A stretch of DNA of 64,000 nucleotides from the NCBI GenBank assembly GCA_012862575.1, contig BLSF01000001.1, positions 310,001 to 374,000 on the forward strand, in the 5' to 3' direction. This stretch comes from Parietichytrium sp. I65-24A (Eukaryota; Sar; Bigyra; Thraustochytrida; Thraustochytriidae). A program made the translations under genes and the position numbers. How positions within the stretch are numbered: the first letter of the stretch is position 1; each line of letters starts with the position of its first letter. Below are positions 10,154-21,359 of the stretch, one piece after another. The notes under the pieces were generated by a model. The model ran no database searches. It saw nothing but the letters and a program-made list of their open reading frames with translations, and was not told where the DNA came from.

Positions 10154-13100
10154 GAGAACACCTGGCTCGATGGTGAAAAGCTCTCCGATCCCGGACAGCC
10201 TCGGCGCTTTCGGAAGGCAAAAGAATGTGCCGCTGGGAACTCCGTTTACCACTCGCGGGACAGTCACGGTGAGAGTGGGGGCAACGGGAATGGAGAGACT
10301 TTTTTCGGCCGGTAGAGTGCGAAATGCAGAATGCAGAACGGAGAATGGAGAATGGAAAAATGAAGGTGGGACAGCGAAACTCGGAAATTAGGACAGTTTC
10401 GCCATTAAGCCATATGCTAGCACGCAATTTTTCTGGTGAGAATCCGGAGGACTAGTAGTAAAAGAGTACGACGTACAGGTCGTGCAAAATGTTCCGCAAG
10501 AAGGAAGGGGGCGGCATCTCCTTTCTGCACCTCTTATCGTGCTGTTTGCGGTAGTGCTTTACTTGTAACCTATAGGGGGAAAGAAGTTGAGAAATTCGAG
10601 AGAATCCGTCAATTTTTCTAACCCCTCCACACTGAGGCCTCCGTAGCTGCCCCTACAGGCGTCCAAGCTACACGCTTGAATAGTTGCTAGCTCACAAACA
10701 GTTGCAGGCTGCGAGGCGAGCGTCGAAATAAGCGTGCTTACGGGCAAGTGCCCAGAGGACCCAGAGGACCCAGAGGCGTCTTTGCTTGCTTTCGTTTCGA
10801 AGCGTTTTATGGAGGACTCCGCGCAAGTGTGCAAGAGCTAGCTGACCAGATTCTGAATTAATGTTCCGACTTACTATCTTGAATTCTGAATTCTGGACTG
10901 AACAAGGAGTCAAACGAGTGCGGAACCATGCGGAACCATGCGGAACCCTCGTTTTTCTTTTTGGCGGTGCGGCAAGAGCGGCAAGTCTTGTTTGTGCTGG
11001 AGCTGAATAAGCTGGATGAAGATTGAGAGGCTAGAGCAGTAGGGCGTTGGACTGCGGTATCGATGAGATGCATCGCGTCCACGCTGCTACTATTACGATG
11101 CCGTATAATGGATCTATGAGGACGCAATAAGAATTCAGATTGCACAGTCAGAACTCAGAGAACAACTTTGCGTTGGGAATGAAATTGGTCCCTAGGTTTG
11201 GTGAAATGCTTCATCTTTTGCGCTTCTCCGCCTTAGCTATGAGTTTGGGAATTCTGCGAGCTCTTGAAAGCCACCTTAAGAGAACAAAACTCTGGATCCT
11301 ACAACGTGGCGGTGCTGGATCATGAGACTTTTTATTTAACTACCTTCTGAGGACTGGGAAAGTGGTCAATCAGATTCATGCAGCCACACAGACACAGAGT
11401 ACAGAGAGACACAGATCATGCTCGGCGAGGGGCAAAGAAACGTCAAAACACGAGAGGCTGAGCTACACTTGCGTGAACTTGAGCTCTTTGAGATGCAGTG
11501 CCTCGGAAGCTGCTGTTGCTTTTGTTGCTTGCAAGAAACTTTGATTTGAAAGACACGTTAGGATTTATGGCACTCAAGTTGGTTGAAACACAATGGAACA
11601 AGCACTCAAAATTTCTACCTACGATAACAGACTGACACTTTTAATAAGATTATGTCGTTTCAAGTCATAGAGAATCGCATAAGGTTGATAAGCGGGACGG
11701 ACGCTTTTGTTTCTTTGCTGCTAGAGTAAAAACTGGGCTTGGTTTTTTGTGCGACACCAAGTGTCGGTACAGCTTTTGGACTACGGGGCAGCAAGTTTGT
11801 ATTACCGCGGATAGTCAGTCTCTGCTGGTTCAGACTTAGCAGGTCTACATCGACATGGACCCGCATGGAGGCATATTTCGCCACTTCTGTTCTGTTCTGT
11901 TCTGTACTTCGTACATTTCTTGTTTCCGAGTCTCTGTCTGCAGGGTTAAAACGATTAGTGGCATCGTTCGTCGAGTTTAGAATCTAGAGATTTTTAAGGA
12001 TCTAGAATTCAGCTTTTCCAACCTCACGAATTGTAGCTACAGACAAAAGGGAGACTTTCACTCAAATTGACAAACAGCTTGAAACGATCTGTAACGGCGG
12101 CTTTGGGCTTCTCTTGTCTTGAGGTTCGTGCGACTTGGACGAATCTGTGTTTTCAGCAACTCAATGAAAGCGCCTTTTGCGCCATTCAACAATCAGCTAA
12201 TTCGAATAATTCGACAGCACTGTCACGGGTAGCTAGCTGACTTCCCGAGTCTTGCAAGTATGTTTCCTTCATTCTTGCGATTTCAGCGTTACAGTTAGTT
12301 CATTTCTTTCATTCTTTTGCTTTTACAGATGAGAACTGAATAATGCAGGGTCAGAACCATTGCCTCGCACTGAAAACGAGCACGTTTTGGATGTGCAGAT
12401 ATGTGCAGCACCGACTTTCCGCACTAGTACACAGCTTCCGCAATTCTTGCCTCGCATGCGTGTAGCGATAAAGTCGTTGCAAAAGTCGCACTCCCTTTCC
12501 CGTCTTCATTCCAACAGTGGGGCAAACCACTTCCTTGCCTTGTCCTGCCAGCTAAAACGACAAAACAGCCAATCGATTACTTCTATTTCGGCAGTACTAA
12601 AGCCCACATAAAAGGAATGAGAAGTTCAAGCTGCTCAAGCTCTCAAGAACGAGATACAAACGAACACAAAGAACGAGAAACAAACTTGGAGCTCCACAAG
12701 ATTTGACTGATTCTGACAGTGAGTGGCTGACTAGCTGAGTGAAGGGGTTCACAACCTGTTCAGCTCTTCATCCCGGTTTCCAACATTCAAGACTGGATGT
12801 CACCACTTGAAATGTTATTGGGCTTACTCACTGGCCAGCCATCCAGGAGGAGAAAGAAAGTGTGGCGAGGAGGAGGTGGAGGGAAGAACTTGCAAGTCAC
12901 AAGACCAAGGTTCGCGAAGCGGGAGGAGGGTGTGGGGCATAGTGGAGCAGATCCGCCGCAATTGAGGACTTCGATATGTGAATCCGACCTCGCCATGTCA
13001 AAGTAAGTTTAGTTGGCAGTTAGTACGACAAGCACCGTCAGCTTGTTTCACTGCTCTTCATGACAATCCGCGAACTCGGACTTGAATTGCTGTTCCAGGG

Positions 13101-13497
13101 ATAATGTCTTTTCCCCTCTCGGCAAAACTCATGCCGGTATGCAATTACTACCGCAAGGGATGTGTAGTCTATCTTCTCCGTAGTGGGTCGTAAGACTGGG
13201 CACCGGTACAGTGAGGTTTACGTACTCACTCACAGTGGGATGCTTTTCTCATTCTCATGTGAACTCTTTAATAACGAGTAGAACTCACAGTGAAGAACTC
13301 AGAATTCACTGGCCTGTTAGTTCGAACATCGCTCACAGCCAATTAATTTAAGATGCTGGCTGCTCTCTTCCCAATAAGGTTGACATTATGCCTTTATTCC
13401 TTTTCTTAAAATTAACATACATCGCTCGGCAAATTCATAAAGCCATAGTTTTCTCGGACCGGAGCTCCTCGACACACATGTCCAAAATAGGAAAACT

Positions 13498-13598
13498 AAG
13501 AAGGGAGGGAAGAAGGAAGAAGGAGGAGGGAGGAGGGAAGAGGGAAGGAGGGAAGGAGGAAGAGGGAAGAAGGAAGGAGGAAGAGGGAGGGAGAGAGG
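13498..13598 (+). repeat. Pure polypurine tract, 101 bp
   Basis: Every base on the + strand from 13498 to 13598 is A or G, arranged as imperfect GGAGGGAAGAA-type units. Such tracts can adopt triplex (H-DNA) structure; that is known for the sequence class and not shown here. Confidence 0.9.
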
Positions 13599-15529
13599 CG
13601 GTAAGAGGGAAAAGCACTGCACCATCGCAGGAATAAGCTACTGTTTGGGTGAGCCGGCGAAAGAAGCAGAGAAGTTATGACGGATTTGAATCCGAAAAAC
13701 CCGAATCGTCTTTTCTTTTTGTAAGCTTAAACCGACAACCTTCTACATCGCGGTAGACGGAGGAGGGCTGATTTCGATTAATCCTTTCTATATTAAACAA
13801 TAATAGTATGAAAGCCAGAGAACAGCAGGAGGGAACGAAGAAACACCGATAGTTGTCTTATATATTGTCTACCACACCCTATACCACGAGTAGTGGAGGA
13901 AAAGGTGCAGTTGCGCCGATCACTGACGACTAGTTGCTCTATTAGGACGCCATATGATGACACTTTTAAAGGGATTTTCGCAAGTACTATACATGCCTAC
14001 TGCGAGACTTTGATTACACGGATCTGGTATACTATATTATAAGGGCTTACCAATAACTTTACCACAACAACAACAACTAGTCGGCGGGTACAGCGGGTAG
14101 AAATGAAATACTTGGAATAACTCGTTGGTTCTAAATGCCAATCAATTCCACTCGGAAAGAAAGGGAGCTGAGTACAATCTGAGTAAGCCAATTATTATTG
14201 ACTCCAAATTACCGTGCACAGGCAGACGTTTTCCCGCACTTCATCAAAGGGAGGAAGCGACGTTGCAAACAGCGCTCGGAATGATCCAAAAAGTCTCCAA
14301 AAAATGGACGGAAAATTGGAAAAGAAGAGGGAGAAAGATAGAAGGAAAGATGATAAAAACAGAGAAAAGAAGAGGGACGAGAGAGGGAGAGAGAGTCTAT
14401 CTATGGCGTGGTCCTTTTAAGACATTCTCTCGCGTAGTGCGTGTATGTCTACGTCTCCAGTGCGAGTGGTGAAGCAGATGATGGGGCAACTGACTGCTGC
14501 AGTCTAGCGTAGCTGGGCGCTATGGGCACTGCGCGGTGTCTTGTGTGAAGGCAAGAGCTGTAAAAGCAAGACCAGTGTTTCACGCACCAACGCGCTAGTT
14601 TCGGCGGTCTCAAGAGGAAGAATAGCGGGCGGGATAACAGGTGAGTTTTCATGAGCGGCAAAAATATTGAGTACGTTCAAAGCTCTGAAAGCCATCGATC
14701 GAACGATTTTTTGCGATTGTGGGTGTAGAAGGATAGGAGGAGCACGCGACGAACTCAGCACAGCAGACTTCTGACCCCAGCTGCTTCTCGATTCCTGAGA
14801 GCTGACTGGCAGTGGGCAAGTGCGTGGCGAGCCCAGTGGCAAAGAAGAGGAGTTTTGGACGGGCTTCAGCAGTTCCTATTTGCGCAAAAGTATCTCGGCT
14901 CAGTAGTTTTGGACTTGAGGAAGCCAATCTGGTGTGTGCGGGCCGGCGGTGTGTGGGCAATCAGCTTGTGTTTTGTCGAATTGCGGGTCTCTCGCGTCTC
15001 GCGGCGGCCGATTGCTACTTCCCGCTCGCGAAGGCCCCAGCAGCAAAGCAAGGCAGAACTGGGTGCCTTGCCCTGGTCTTTTCGTGGCGACCTGTCCGGG
15101 CGGGAACCTATTTGGCACACTGCTGCTTTCCTTCTGTGCCAAAACATTTGGCAAATCTTCTCCTCCCTCAGCGCTGTTCCATTTCTCTGCGGACCCTTCG
15201 TCCTTCGCGAGCCACGCCTCGCCCCCGTGCAGTTTCGAGCGTTAGTTGTTCTTCACCATCTGCCCAACCCCTTCGAGATACCGCAGGTTTAAGGTATATA
15301 TCACACGCGGGGCCGGCAAGGCCTCGCAGCAAAGTATTGCTGTGCACGCAGTAAGAGGTTCATTCATTTCGGTCTTCTTGCGTTGCTCTCTAAGACCAAG
15401 AGGTCGCCAAATTTTATACAGAAGACCAAGCAGTCAACCTCGCACTTCAAGCTCAAAGTACTACGCCATATGAAATGCTCGAGCCCCAACACTCAACATC
15501 CAGCACTTCACGATCTCCAGTAGCAACTC

Positions 15530-16987
15530 ATGCAGCCTAACAATTTCAGCAACCTCACTCCTCGGGATAAAGCGCAAGGCAAACCACGCAAAAGGCAGCG
15601 AAGGGAACCCCAGATCTCGGACCAGACTGTAGAAGAATACCACCACCCGCATTCTGTGGAGATACAAGAGCCCTCACCGCTGTATCAAGTGCCGGAACAT
15701 TTGCCGCACGAACAGTACATTTCAGCCGCAGCTTATGCTGAAGCATATCCTCCTGCGTTCATGCAGCAATATGGTGGAGCGACCTCGGTAGCTCACTTTG
15801 CTCCCCCGCACTACCACGCCCAGCATCACAGTTCTTACCCTTCGGCACCAGAGGGTTACAATTCAAATTTTGGTCATACTCAAAGAACTGAGCTTCGGCG
15901 CCAGCGGGGTGCTGGCGAGAGCCAACGTCGAAGAAGCGGGGCGCGGGGCGCATCTCTTGGCTCGAAAGCTCCTGGCGCTATTTACAACAGTGTTGCTCGG
16001 AGTGACCAGCTCAGTCAAAGCGATAGTGGTGGTGATGATGGCGAAGACGAGGAGGAAGGCTCTGAGGAAAATGTAGAGATCTCCGATCGTCGTTCAGGGC
16101 ATAGTCAAGGCACTCCACCGGGTCCGTTTCTGCCCTCGCCAAGAGGGGATTACTACGTTCAAAGCAGTGCGTCACCGGGAGGCTTTTACGCGTCCAATGC
16201 GCACTCTGCGGTTACGCCACCTCACCCGCCTCACCTCGTGTCGTCGTCATCCTCGTCGTCATCCTCCTTGACCATGGTGCGACAACCTGACCCGCTCACG
16301 CCGCCGCAAGGCATGCGCAGCCAAGTGCAATTCCCGGGACAGCATCAAATCTCCCCTTTGCGCGGTGTGGCATATGTTTCCAACACCCCCAAAGAGGATT
16401 TGCTTCCAAGCTTGGTTCCACATCTTCGCCAAACTCTCGGTTTTAGCGAAGAGGCTGACAAGCAAGAGGACGAGGAGTCCAACGGTAGCGAATTTGTTGT
16501 TGTGCAAGAGGTCATGAATGTGAAGGCCACGAACTGGTTTCTTGACGCTCTCGAGGGCTATCACTTATCCAGGCTCAACGAAGCAGAGCTGCAAAAGCTC
16601 CAAAAGTCAAATTTGCGTTCTAAGATCAAGCACCGGGCGTCAATTCTGTTCTTCGAGGACGAAGATTTCATTTTGCGCACAACACACAATCTGACACTCG
16701 ATATGGAAAACCCAAAGTGCAAAAGAGATCCAAAGAAGTGGATCATCCACAAACTTTGCGAAGTCATTGTGGAAAAATACAAGTACAGTATTCAAAACAA
16801 AGCCGACCGAAGCTGCATCTGGTCGGCACTCATGGAAAGGGCTCTGTTTCATCTACAAGAGTCTGGCTTTCATGACGTCTCCATCGAATCTCGTGGCAGC
16901 AATAATCGAGAAGCCACCTTGTTTGTCGGGGACTATCACATTTCGCGCAGCAACTTTACCAAAGTTTTCAAGCGCTACTGCAAGTAG
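15530..16987 (+). CDS. Nuclear-looking protein of unknown function
   Basis: 485 residues, no intron. The N-terminus carries a strong basic nuclear-localisation-type cluster (KPRKRQRR, about residues 18-26). Residues about 40-320 are low-complexity: histidine/tyrosine/proline-rich, then a glycine-aspartate-glutamate acidic run, then a polyserine stretch near 242-250. Residues about 325-485 form a compact, well-mixed globular C-terminal domain rich in aromatic and charged residues, with motifs NWFLDALEGYHL, FFEDEDFIL and FVGDYHISRSNF, ending in a basic KVFKRYCK. I do not recognise this domain. The layout (NLS, disordered region, small C-terminal domain) fits a transcription or chromatin factor, but that is inference. 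The ATG at 15530 is the first in frame and places the NLS at the start. Confidence 0.75.
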   Translation: MQPNNFSNLTPRDKAQGKPRKRQRREPQISDQTVEEYHHPHSVEIQEPSPLYQVPEHLPHEQYISAAAYAEAYPPAFMQQYGGATSVAHFAPPHYHAQHHSSYPSAPEGYNSNFGHTQRTELRRQRGAGESQRRRSGARGASLGSKAPGAIYNSVARSDQLSQSDSGGDDGEDEEEGSEENVEISDRRSGHSQGTPPGPFLPSPRGDYYVQSSASPGGFYASNAHSAVTPPHPPHLVSSSSSSSSSLTMVRQPDPLTPPQGMRSQVQFPGQHQISPLRGVAYVSNTPKEDLLPSLVPHLRQTLGFSEEADKQEDEESNGSEFVVVQEVMNVKATNWFLDALEGYHLSRLNEAELQKLQKSNLRSKIKHRASILFFEDEDFILRTTHNLTLDMENPKCKRDPKKWIIHKLCEVIVEKYKYSIQNKADRSCIWSALMERALFHLQESGFHDVSIESRGSNNREATLFVGDYHISRSNFTKVFKRYCK

Positions 16988-18066
16988 GCTCCTCATTTAC
17001 ATTACTCTTCTTCCGCCATTGCGCGCCCATGCGGCGACTCAACATCTCCACCTCTGGTCCTGAATCTCATCCTCAAAATATATGCGACGTATGCTGCGGC
17101 AGTGTCTCCGCCCTTACCCTCCTCTTTCATGACAACTGAAGTTTTGATTTTTTCATGATTTGGTCGACTGGTTTTTTGCTTCAGATTTCTGCACCGGTGG
17201 GTTCTTTCCGAGAGTGCCAGATGCTGCGTTCCTCGGTGGCCCGTTGGCCGCATTGACGCGGAGCGAGTTGACACCTGATGCAATGTAGGTTCTAGATTTC
17301 CCCGTCTCATTGGCAAGGCAAGCAGAACCAACCTGCTTGCTCACGAAGACACTTCTCTGGACCGACTTTTGCAGCACTTGCTCGAGTACATCGCGGGATA
17401 GTTGCTTTATCGTAGGTCGTCTCGGCTCATCGTCACATCGAACTGCTTTTCTGATCTCCACATTCGACCCTTCCAAGTTCTCAACTGCATTTCTTCATTC
17501 ATTCCTTCATTCTTTCGGATTCAATTTCGATTTCCAATTTGAAACACAATGAATGAACGAACATCATCGTTCATGTGTGAAGAATCAATCACCAAAACAT
17601 TCCAAAACACAATCGAGAAAAGTTGCTACTGCACTGACTTCGAAAACCCTCAACCTCTCTCCCACTGCAAGGACTATCGAGGCCGCTAACCAGCACTACA
17701 GGACACAGTTGTTGGAGATGGAGATGCGGGAGGGAGAGAGAGAGAGACAAAGAGTGCGATTGTAAAGCACGCTCAGAAAAACTCTGTGTGGCACTGTGAC
17801 TCGCCGAATATATCTAGCTGTGGGACTGTGGGGCCTTGGGGGAAGAAGGGAAAAGGGCAACGGAGACGCGGAGACGCGGAGAGGTTAGGTGTTGTTTCCG
17901 GCTTGGCTTTTGGCTTCTTCTCTGAGTGAGAGGCGTAGTGCACGAAAGTTGTCAGTTGCGGTGGAGCTAGGTCCGCGCGGAAGCTGAAGACAAAGAAATT
18001 TTGTTCGCAAAGCTAAACTTGTTCGGCAGCGAGAAGGGGCGGCTCACGAAGGAAGGCGCGGGATTC
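16988..18066. other. Intergenic region upstream of MFS gene
   Basis: No supported gene. It contains short ATTC-rich repeats near 17490-17520 and a GA dinucleotide run near 17731-17750. Confidence 0.6.
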
Positions 18067-19503
18067 ATGGTACAAGGGCGAAAGAGGAACATGGCACAGG
18101 CGTGCCAGGGCGGGGACGAAACTCCTCTACTGCGGCCGGATTCCGCGAGCGAAGTGATGGCGCCGGGAAGCGGGCCAGCGAAGGTGCTGGATAGCAGCGG
18201 CAAGGCCGCTAACGACTCGGAGTCTACGAGGCTCGCGTGGATGCTGACTGGGATGGTGTTGGTGGACACCACCATCTTCTCTATGTGCGTGCCGTTGTTT
18301 CCAGAAATTTTAGGAGATTCCATAGGCGCTCGAGAGTGGCTCTGGATCCAGACGCTTGGCAACCTCTCGGGCGGCATAGCCGGGCCAGCTCTTGGCTGGC
18401 TGAGTGATTTTCGCGGCCGCACGGCAGTCATGAGCCAGTCTGGACTTGTAGGAACATTTTGCTGTTTTCTAATGGGCATCGGGTCATTTGCCTTTTCCAG
18501 CACCGATGCGCGGATATGGATTGTCTTAATGTTGGCAGGATTCGTGTTACGTCGGATGAACCGAAATATTCCCTTGACAAAGGCGCTTATCACCGACATC
18601 ACCCACGATCCAGCAACGAGGAAAGCGCGCTTCAGCTGGATCGGCGGAATGTATGGCATGGGCTTTGCTCTTGGGCCAATCCTCTCGGGCTTCATTGCCT
18701 CCAACTCCAAGCCGCATTTCGTGTTCCTAGTTGCTGGCTCCCTGTCCGTCATGAATCAAATCGTACTGCGGAACTTGCTGCCCAATGTTCCCACAAATGC
18801 TGCCGTGGAGGTTGAAAGACCAGGCAAAGTCGCAAATAAGCACTCTCTTCGAGAGCTTGCGCACGTAGTTCGAAGCCACCCCAAAATGGTGTTTGTGCTC
18901 TTGACGGTGCTGTCAAGCATGCTAGCGCAAGTCACTTACAATACATCGGTCGCATTCGTTGTTAGAAAGCGCTTCAATTTTGACATGCAAATGTACGGGT
19001 GGCTCGTGTCCACGTTTGGTGTGGTTTACTCGGGCTCCCAGCTTGTGGTGCTTCCGATTCTAGTTCAGCGTGTGGTATCGGATGACTACGTTTTGCTTTA
19101 TGGATCTCTGCTCTTAAATGCCGTGTCTCGCATGCTTATTGCCTATCACACAGACCCGATGCTAATGTACATCACTCATGCATGTTTTGCGTTTGGAACT
19201 GCAACGAATGCATTTGTCCTCACGAACCTGGTTTCGAAAGCGGGCAAAGAGGTGGGATTTGTCGGGAGTTTTTTGGGCCTGCAAGATAGCATTAATCGCT
19301 TCAGCGGCATCGTTGCACCAACAATCATGTCTCTCGTGCCAGAATCAGCGATTCGGGCAGCTGCTGGAGACGTGTACATCGGTGCCTTCGTGAGCAGTAT
19401 TCTCTATGTTGTGGCATTGTTTGCTGCAATGACTAATCCACCTGAAGCTTCGAACGAAGCGCAAGCAAATTCAACCCCAAAGGCGCTAAAAAAGGAACGG
19501 TGA
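18067..19503 (+). CDS. Major facilitator superfamily transporter
   Basis: 478 residues from the ATG at 18067. The frame extends further 5' only through a non-ATG codon, and an in-family start is not expected before the cytosolic leader. About 12 hydrophobic segments are visible, with the first near residues 58-78. The loop after the second segment carries the MFS motif A signature GWLSDFRGR, and a GGMYGMGFALGP segment resembles motif C of proton-antiport drug exporters. The overall style is close to the TetA/SLC22A18-like group of small-molecule antiporters, so export of an amphipathic compound by proton exchange is plausible. The substrate cannot be told from sequence. The C-terminus is short and basic. 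It converges on the lipase gene at 19803 with about 300 bp between stop codons. Confidence 0.88.
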   Translation: MVQGRKRNMAQACQGGDETPLLRPDSASEVMAPGSGPAKVLDSSGKAANDSESTRLAWMLTGMVLVDTTIFSMCVPLFPEILGDSIGAREWLWIQTLGNLSGGIAGPALGWLSDFRGRTAVMSQSGLVGTFCCFLMGIGSFAFSSTDARIWIVLMLAGFVLRRMNRNIPLTKALITDITHDPATRKARFSWIGGMYGMGFALGPILSGFIASNSKPHFVFLVAGSLSVMNQIVLRNLLPNVPTNAAVEVERPGKVANKHSLRELAHVVRSHPKMVFVLLTVLSSMLAQVTYNTSVAFVVRKRFNFDMQMYGWLVSTFGVVYSGSQLVVLPILVQRVVSDDYVLLYGSLLLNAVSRMLIAYHTDPMLMYITHACFAFGTATNAFVLTNLVSKAGKEVGFVGSFLGLQDSINRFSGIVAPTIMSLVPESAIRAAAGDVYIGAFVSSILYVVALFAAMTNPPEASNEAQANSTPKALKKER

Positions 19504-19802
19504 ATATCGCGCCAAAAGTGTTTGGGGCTGTGACATCATTCCCCTTTTTGTTAATAAATGAAAGGAGTGGGTAAAGTTATTATGAACATCCAATTTAGTG
19601 CATAGTGGGTTCGATCTGTCACAAACTGCCAATCTTGATCATATATGGCAAATGTTCTGTTCTTGACATGTTTTTTGAATGGGCGGGCTTTTTCTTTAAA
19701 TTGATTACAGAGAGGTCTGAAGTGAAAAGTGCCGAGAAATTTGGAATTTGAAAGTTAAAGTAGTTTTATAGCAATAGTGTTTTTCTTACATAGACAAATG
19801 AC

Positions 19803-21359
19803 TCACGCCGCCGATTCCGGCACATGAAAGAGGTCCGTGAACAGAGTTATTTGGTTTGCGACTACAAACTCTGCCGAGGCAACCAAAAACTTTAGCTGAT
19901 CAATATCGGTAAAAATTGGCCTCTGCTCGCACCGGAACGCGTCCCAGTCGAGGAATTGGCCAGCTTCATACCTTGCCCTCAACTCTTTGCTGAGCTGCAA
20001 CTTAAAGCGCTCCGCAACACCAGGATACACAAAAATAATTTGCGCTTCATAGCCGCCCTCGATATTCCAGTTTGCGTTGGGAAGAACGTGCAAAGTTTCG
20101 GAGCACACAAAGCCATTCCCTTCTAGACAGCTTTCCTGCAAACTTACAAGAACGTTATTTAGCATTCTTTGTTCGAACACTTGGTTCTTCGTGTCGCTTC
20201 GAGGGAATCCAAACAATGCAGTTAGAGATGGATCCAATGCACTTCCAAAGTCTTCGTTTGTGCATCCGCGAATTGTACGGAATTGCATATCAACTGGTGT
20301 GTCGCAGGAGAGACACACGATTGCTTTCCTTACACCTCGCTGTAGAGCATACAACAGCCCGGTTCTGTCCACTCGACTTGAGTCTCCTAGTTGTACTTGT
20401 CGAGCTCCCAAACTGCAGGCTATCCCCTCCATCTCCTTGACCATTACTGGCCAGTACTCCATATTATATTTTGATTCCAATCCGAAGACGTTGCCACTTG
20501 TCATTGAGAGTATCTCCTCCAGCAAGGGCGACTTCTCCGCGGGTGCTCCTGTACTATCTTTCACATCCCGCAACTCTTCTTTTGATGATTTGCATCCCAT
20601 CGCCGCTTGACTAACAAATCCTCCACCGACTATGTTGCCATCAGGAAAGACTTGAATCGCTTTTTTACGGCTCTTCTTCAATGGTGTCAAAATCCTTCTG
20701 TTCCACCAGGTTCGTTGTTTCCTTATCCAGTCGGTGGAGTTGCAATAAAATGGAATCCCCGCGTATAAGGCGGTGATCTGATAGCCAACTGGATGATACT
20801 CCCCAGTTTTGGGGTCCTCCATAGCAGCGCTGTACACCACGAACGGCTTGCGAGTCTCCGAGCTTTGTGCATCAATTTGATCGCCAAGCGGTGCCCCTTC
20901 AAGGCCAAATGGGTTGAGCCAATGCTCTCTGACGGTTTGCATTGCACTACCCTCCTCTTGACCGAGGCTTTGCTGCGAGAAGAGGGGATAAAGAGTTTCG
21001 ATCATCCGACCTGGCTCCAAGCCCTTTAAATCTCCACTCGACAAGGCGGGTCCGCTCGCACCTTCCCCAAATAGCTGACGATGTGTGCAAGAAGAGGCGC
21101 GGTACAAAGCGCATAGCACGCTCGCACCTGAAACAGGAAACATGTAATCCATCTTGCCTAACAAACCTTCCAAGTCAAGAGCGCGCATATAGCCCAAAGC
21201 CAAGAAAACTGCCTTCGATCCTCCTCCGGCAAAGCAAATTGCGATCCTCTCGTCGCGGTGTGGAGACACCAATCCAATCGTCTCCTCCGGAAACGCGCAT
21301 TTACGCGGATCATCCATCGGGAACACTTGCATGTCTGCAACCTCCTCATTACCCGTCAT
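19803..21359 (-). CDS. cPLA2/patatin-like lipid acyl hydrolase
   Basis: 518 residues, no intron. An oxyanion-hole glycine loop AGGGSKA lies at 44-50, followed by the nucleophile elbow PVSGASVLCALY starting at 75, with Ser77 as the likely nucleophile. A late GDSSRVDRTGLL segment puts Asp326 where the catalytic dyad aspartate is expected, followed by the RGVRKAIVCLSCD strand, as in cytosolic phospholipase A2 and patatin enzymes. The residue before Ser is Val, preceded by Pro, instead of the usual G-x-S-G-x, so the elbow is diverged. No signal peptide is seen, so a cytosolic or peripheral membrane enzyme acting on glycerophospholipids is likely. Whether it is active is uncertain. It converges with the MFS transporter. 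Confidence 0.75.
   Translation of the reverse strand: MTGNEEVADMQVFPMDDPRKCAFPEETIGLVSPHRDERIAICFAGGGSKAVFLALGYMRALDLEGLLGKMDYMFPVSGASVLCALYRASSCTHRQLFGEGASGPALSSGDLKGLEPGRMIETLYPLFSQQSLGQEEGSAMQTVREHWLNPFGLEGAPLGDQIDAQSSETRKPFVVYSAAMEDPKTGEYHPVGYQITALYAGIPFYCNSTDWIRKQRTWWNRRILTPLKKSRKKAIQVFPDGNIVGGGFVSQAAMGCKSSKEELRDVKDSTGAPAEKSPLLEEILSMTSGNVFGLESKYNMEYWPVMVKEMEGIACSLGARQVQLGDSSRVDRTGLLYALQRGVRKAIVCLSCDTPVDMQFRTIRGCTNEDFGSALDPSLTALFGFPRSDTKNQVFEQRMLNNVLVSLQESCLEGNGFVCSETLHVLPNANWNIEGGYEAQIIFVYPGVAERFKLQLSKELRARYEAGQFLDWDAFRCEQRPIFTDIDQLKFLVASAEFVVANQITLFTDLFHVPESAA

Larger units (their letters stand above)
8157..15529. other. 7.4-kb gene-poor region
   Basis: No frame longer than about 180 codons is present, and those seen lack recognisable domains and overlap on both strands. 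The stretch holds the 7-bp satellite at 8886-9035, CAGCAT repeats at 10122-10153, a 9-bp CCCAGAGGA triplicate near 10757, a CGGAACCATG triplicate near 10920 and the purine tract at 13498-13598. The last several hundred bases probably include the promoter of the gene at 15530. A spliced or non-coding gene could be hidden here, but I see no support for one. Confidence 0.6.

Noticed and set aside
14812-15354. Cluster of overlapping frames of 60-180 codons before the gene at 15530
   Set aside because: Several frames on both strands are open only because the stretch is GC-rich; no domain or consistent start is seen.
18001-18066. N-terminal extension of the MFS transporter
   Set aside because: It starts at TTG; the first ATG at 18067 is the credible eukaryotic start. 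The same reasoning trims the frames at 24771, 28302, 45046 and 46088.
17967-18752. 261-codon minus-strand frame opposite the MFS transporter
   Set aside because: It is a shadow of a clear membrane-transporter frame, with no recognisable domain.
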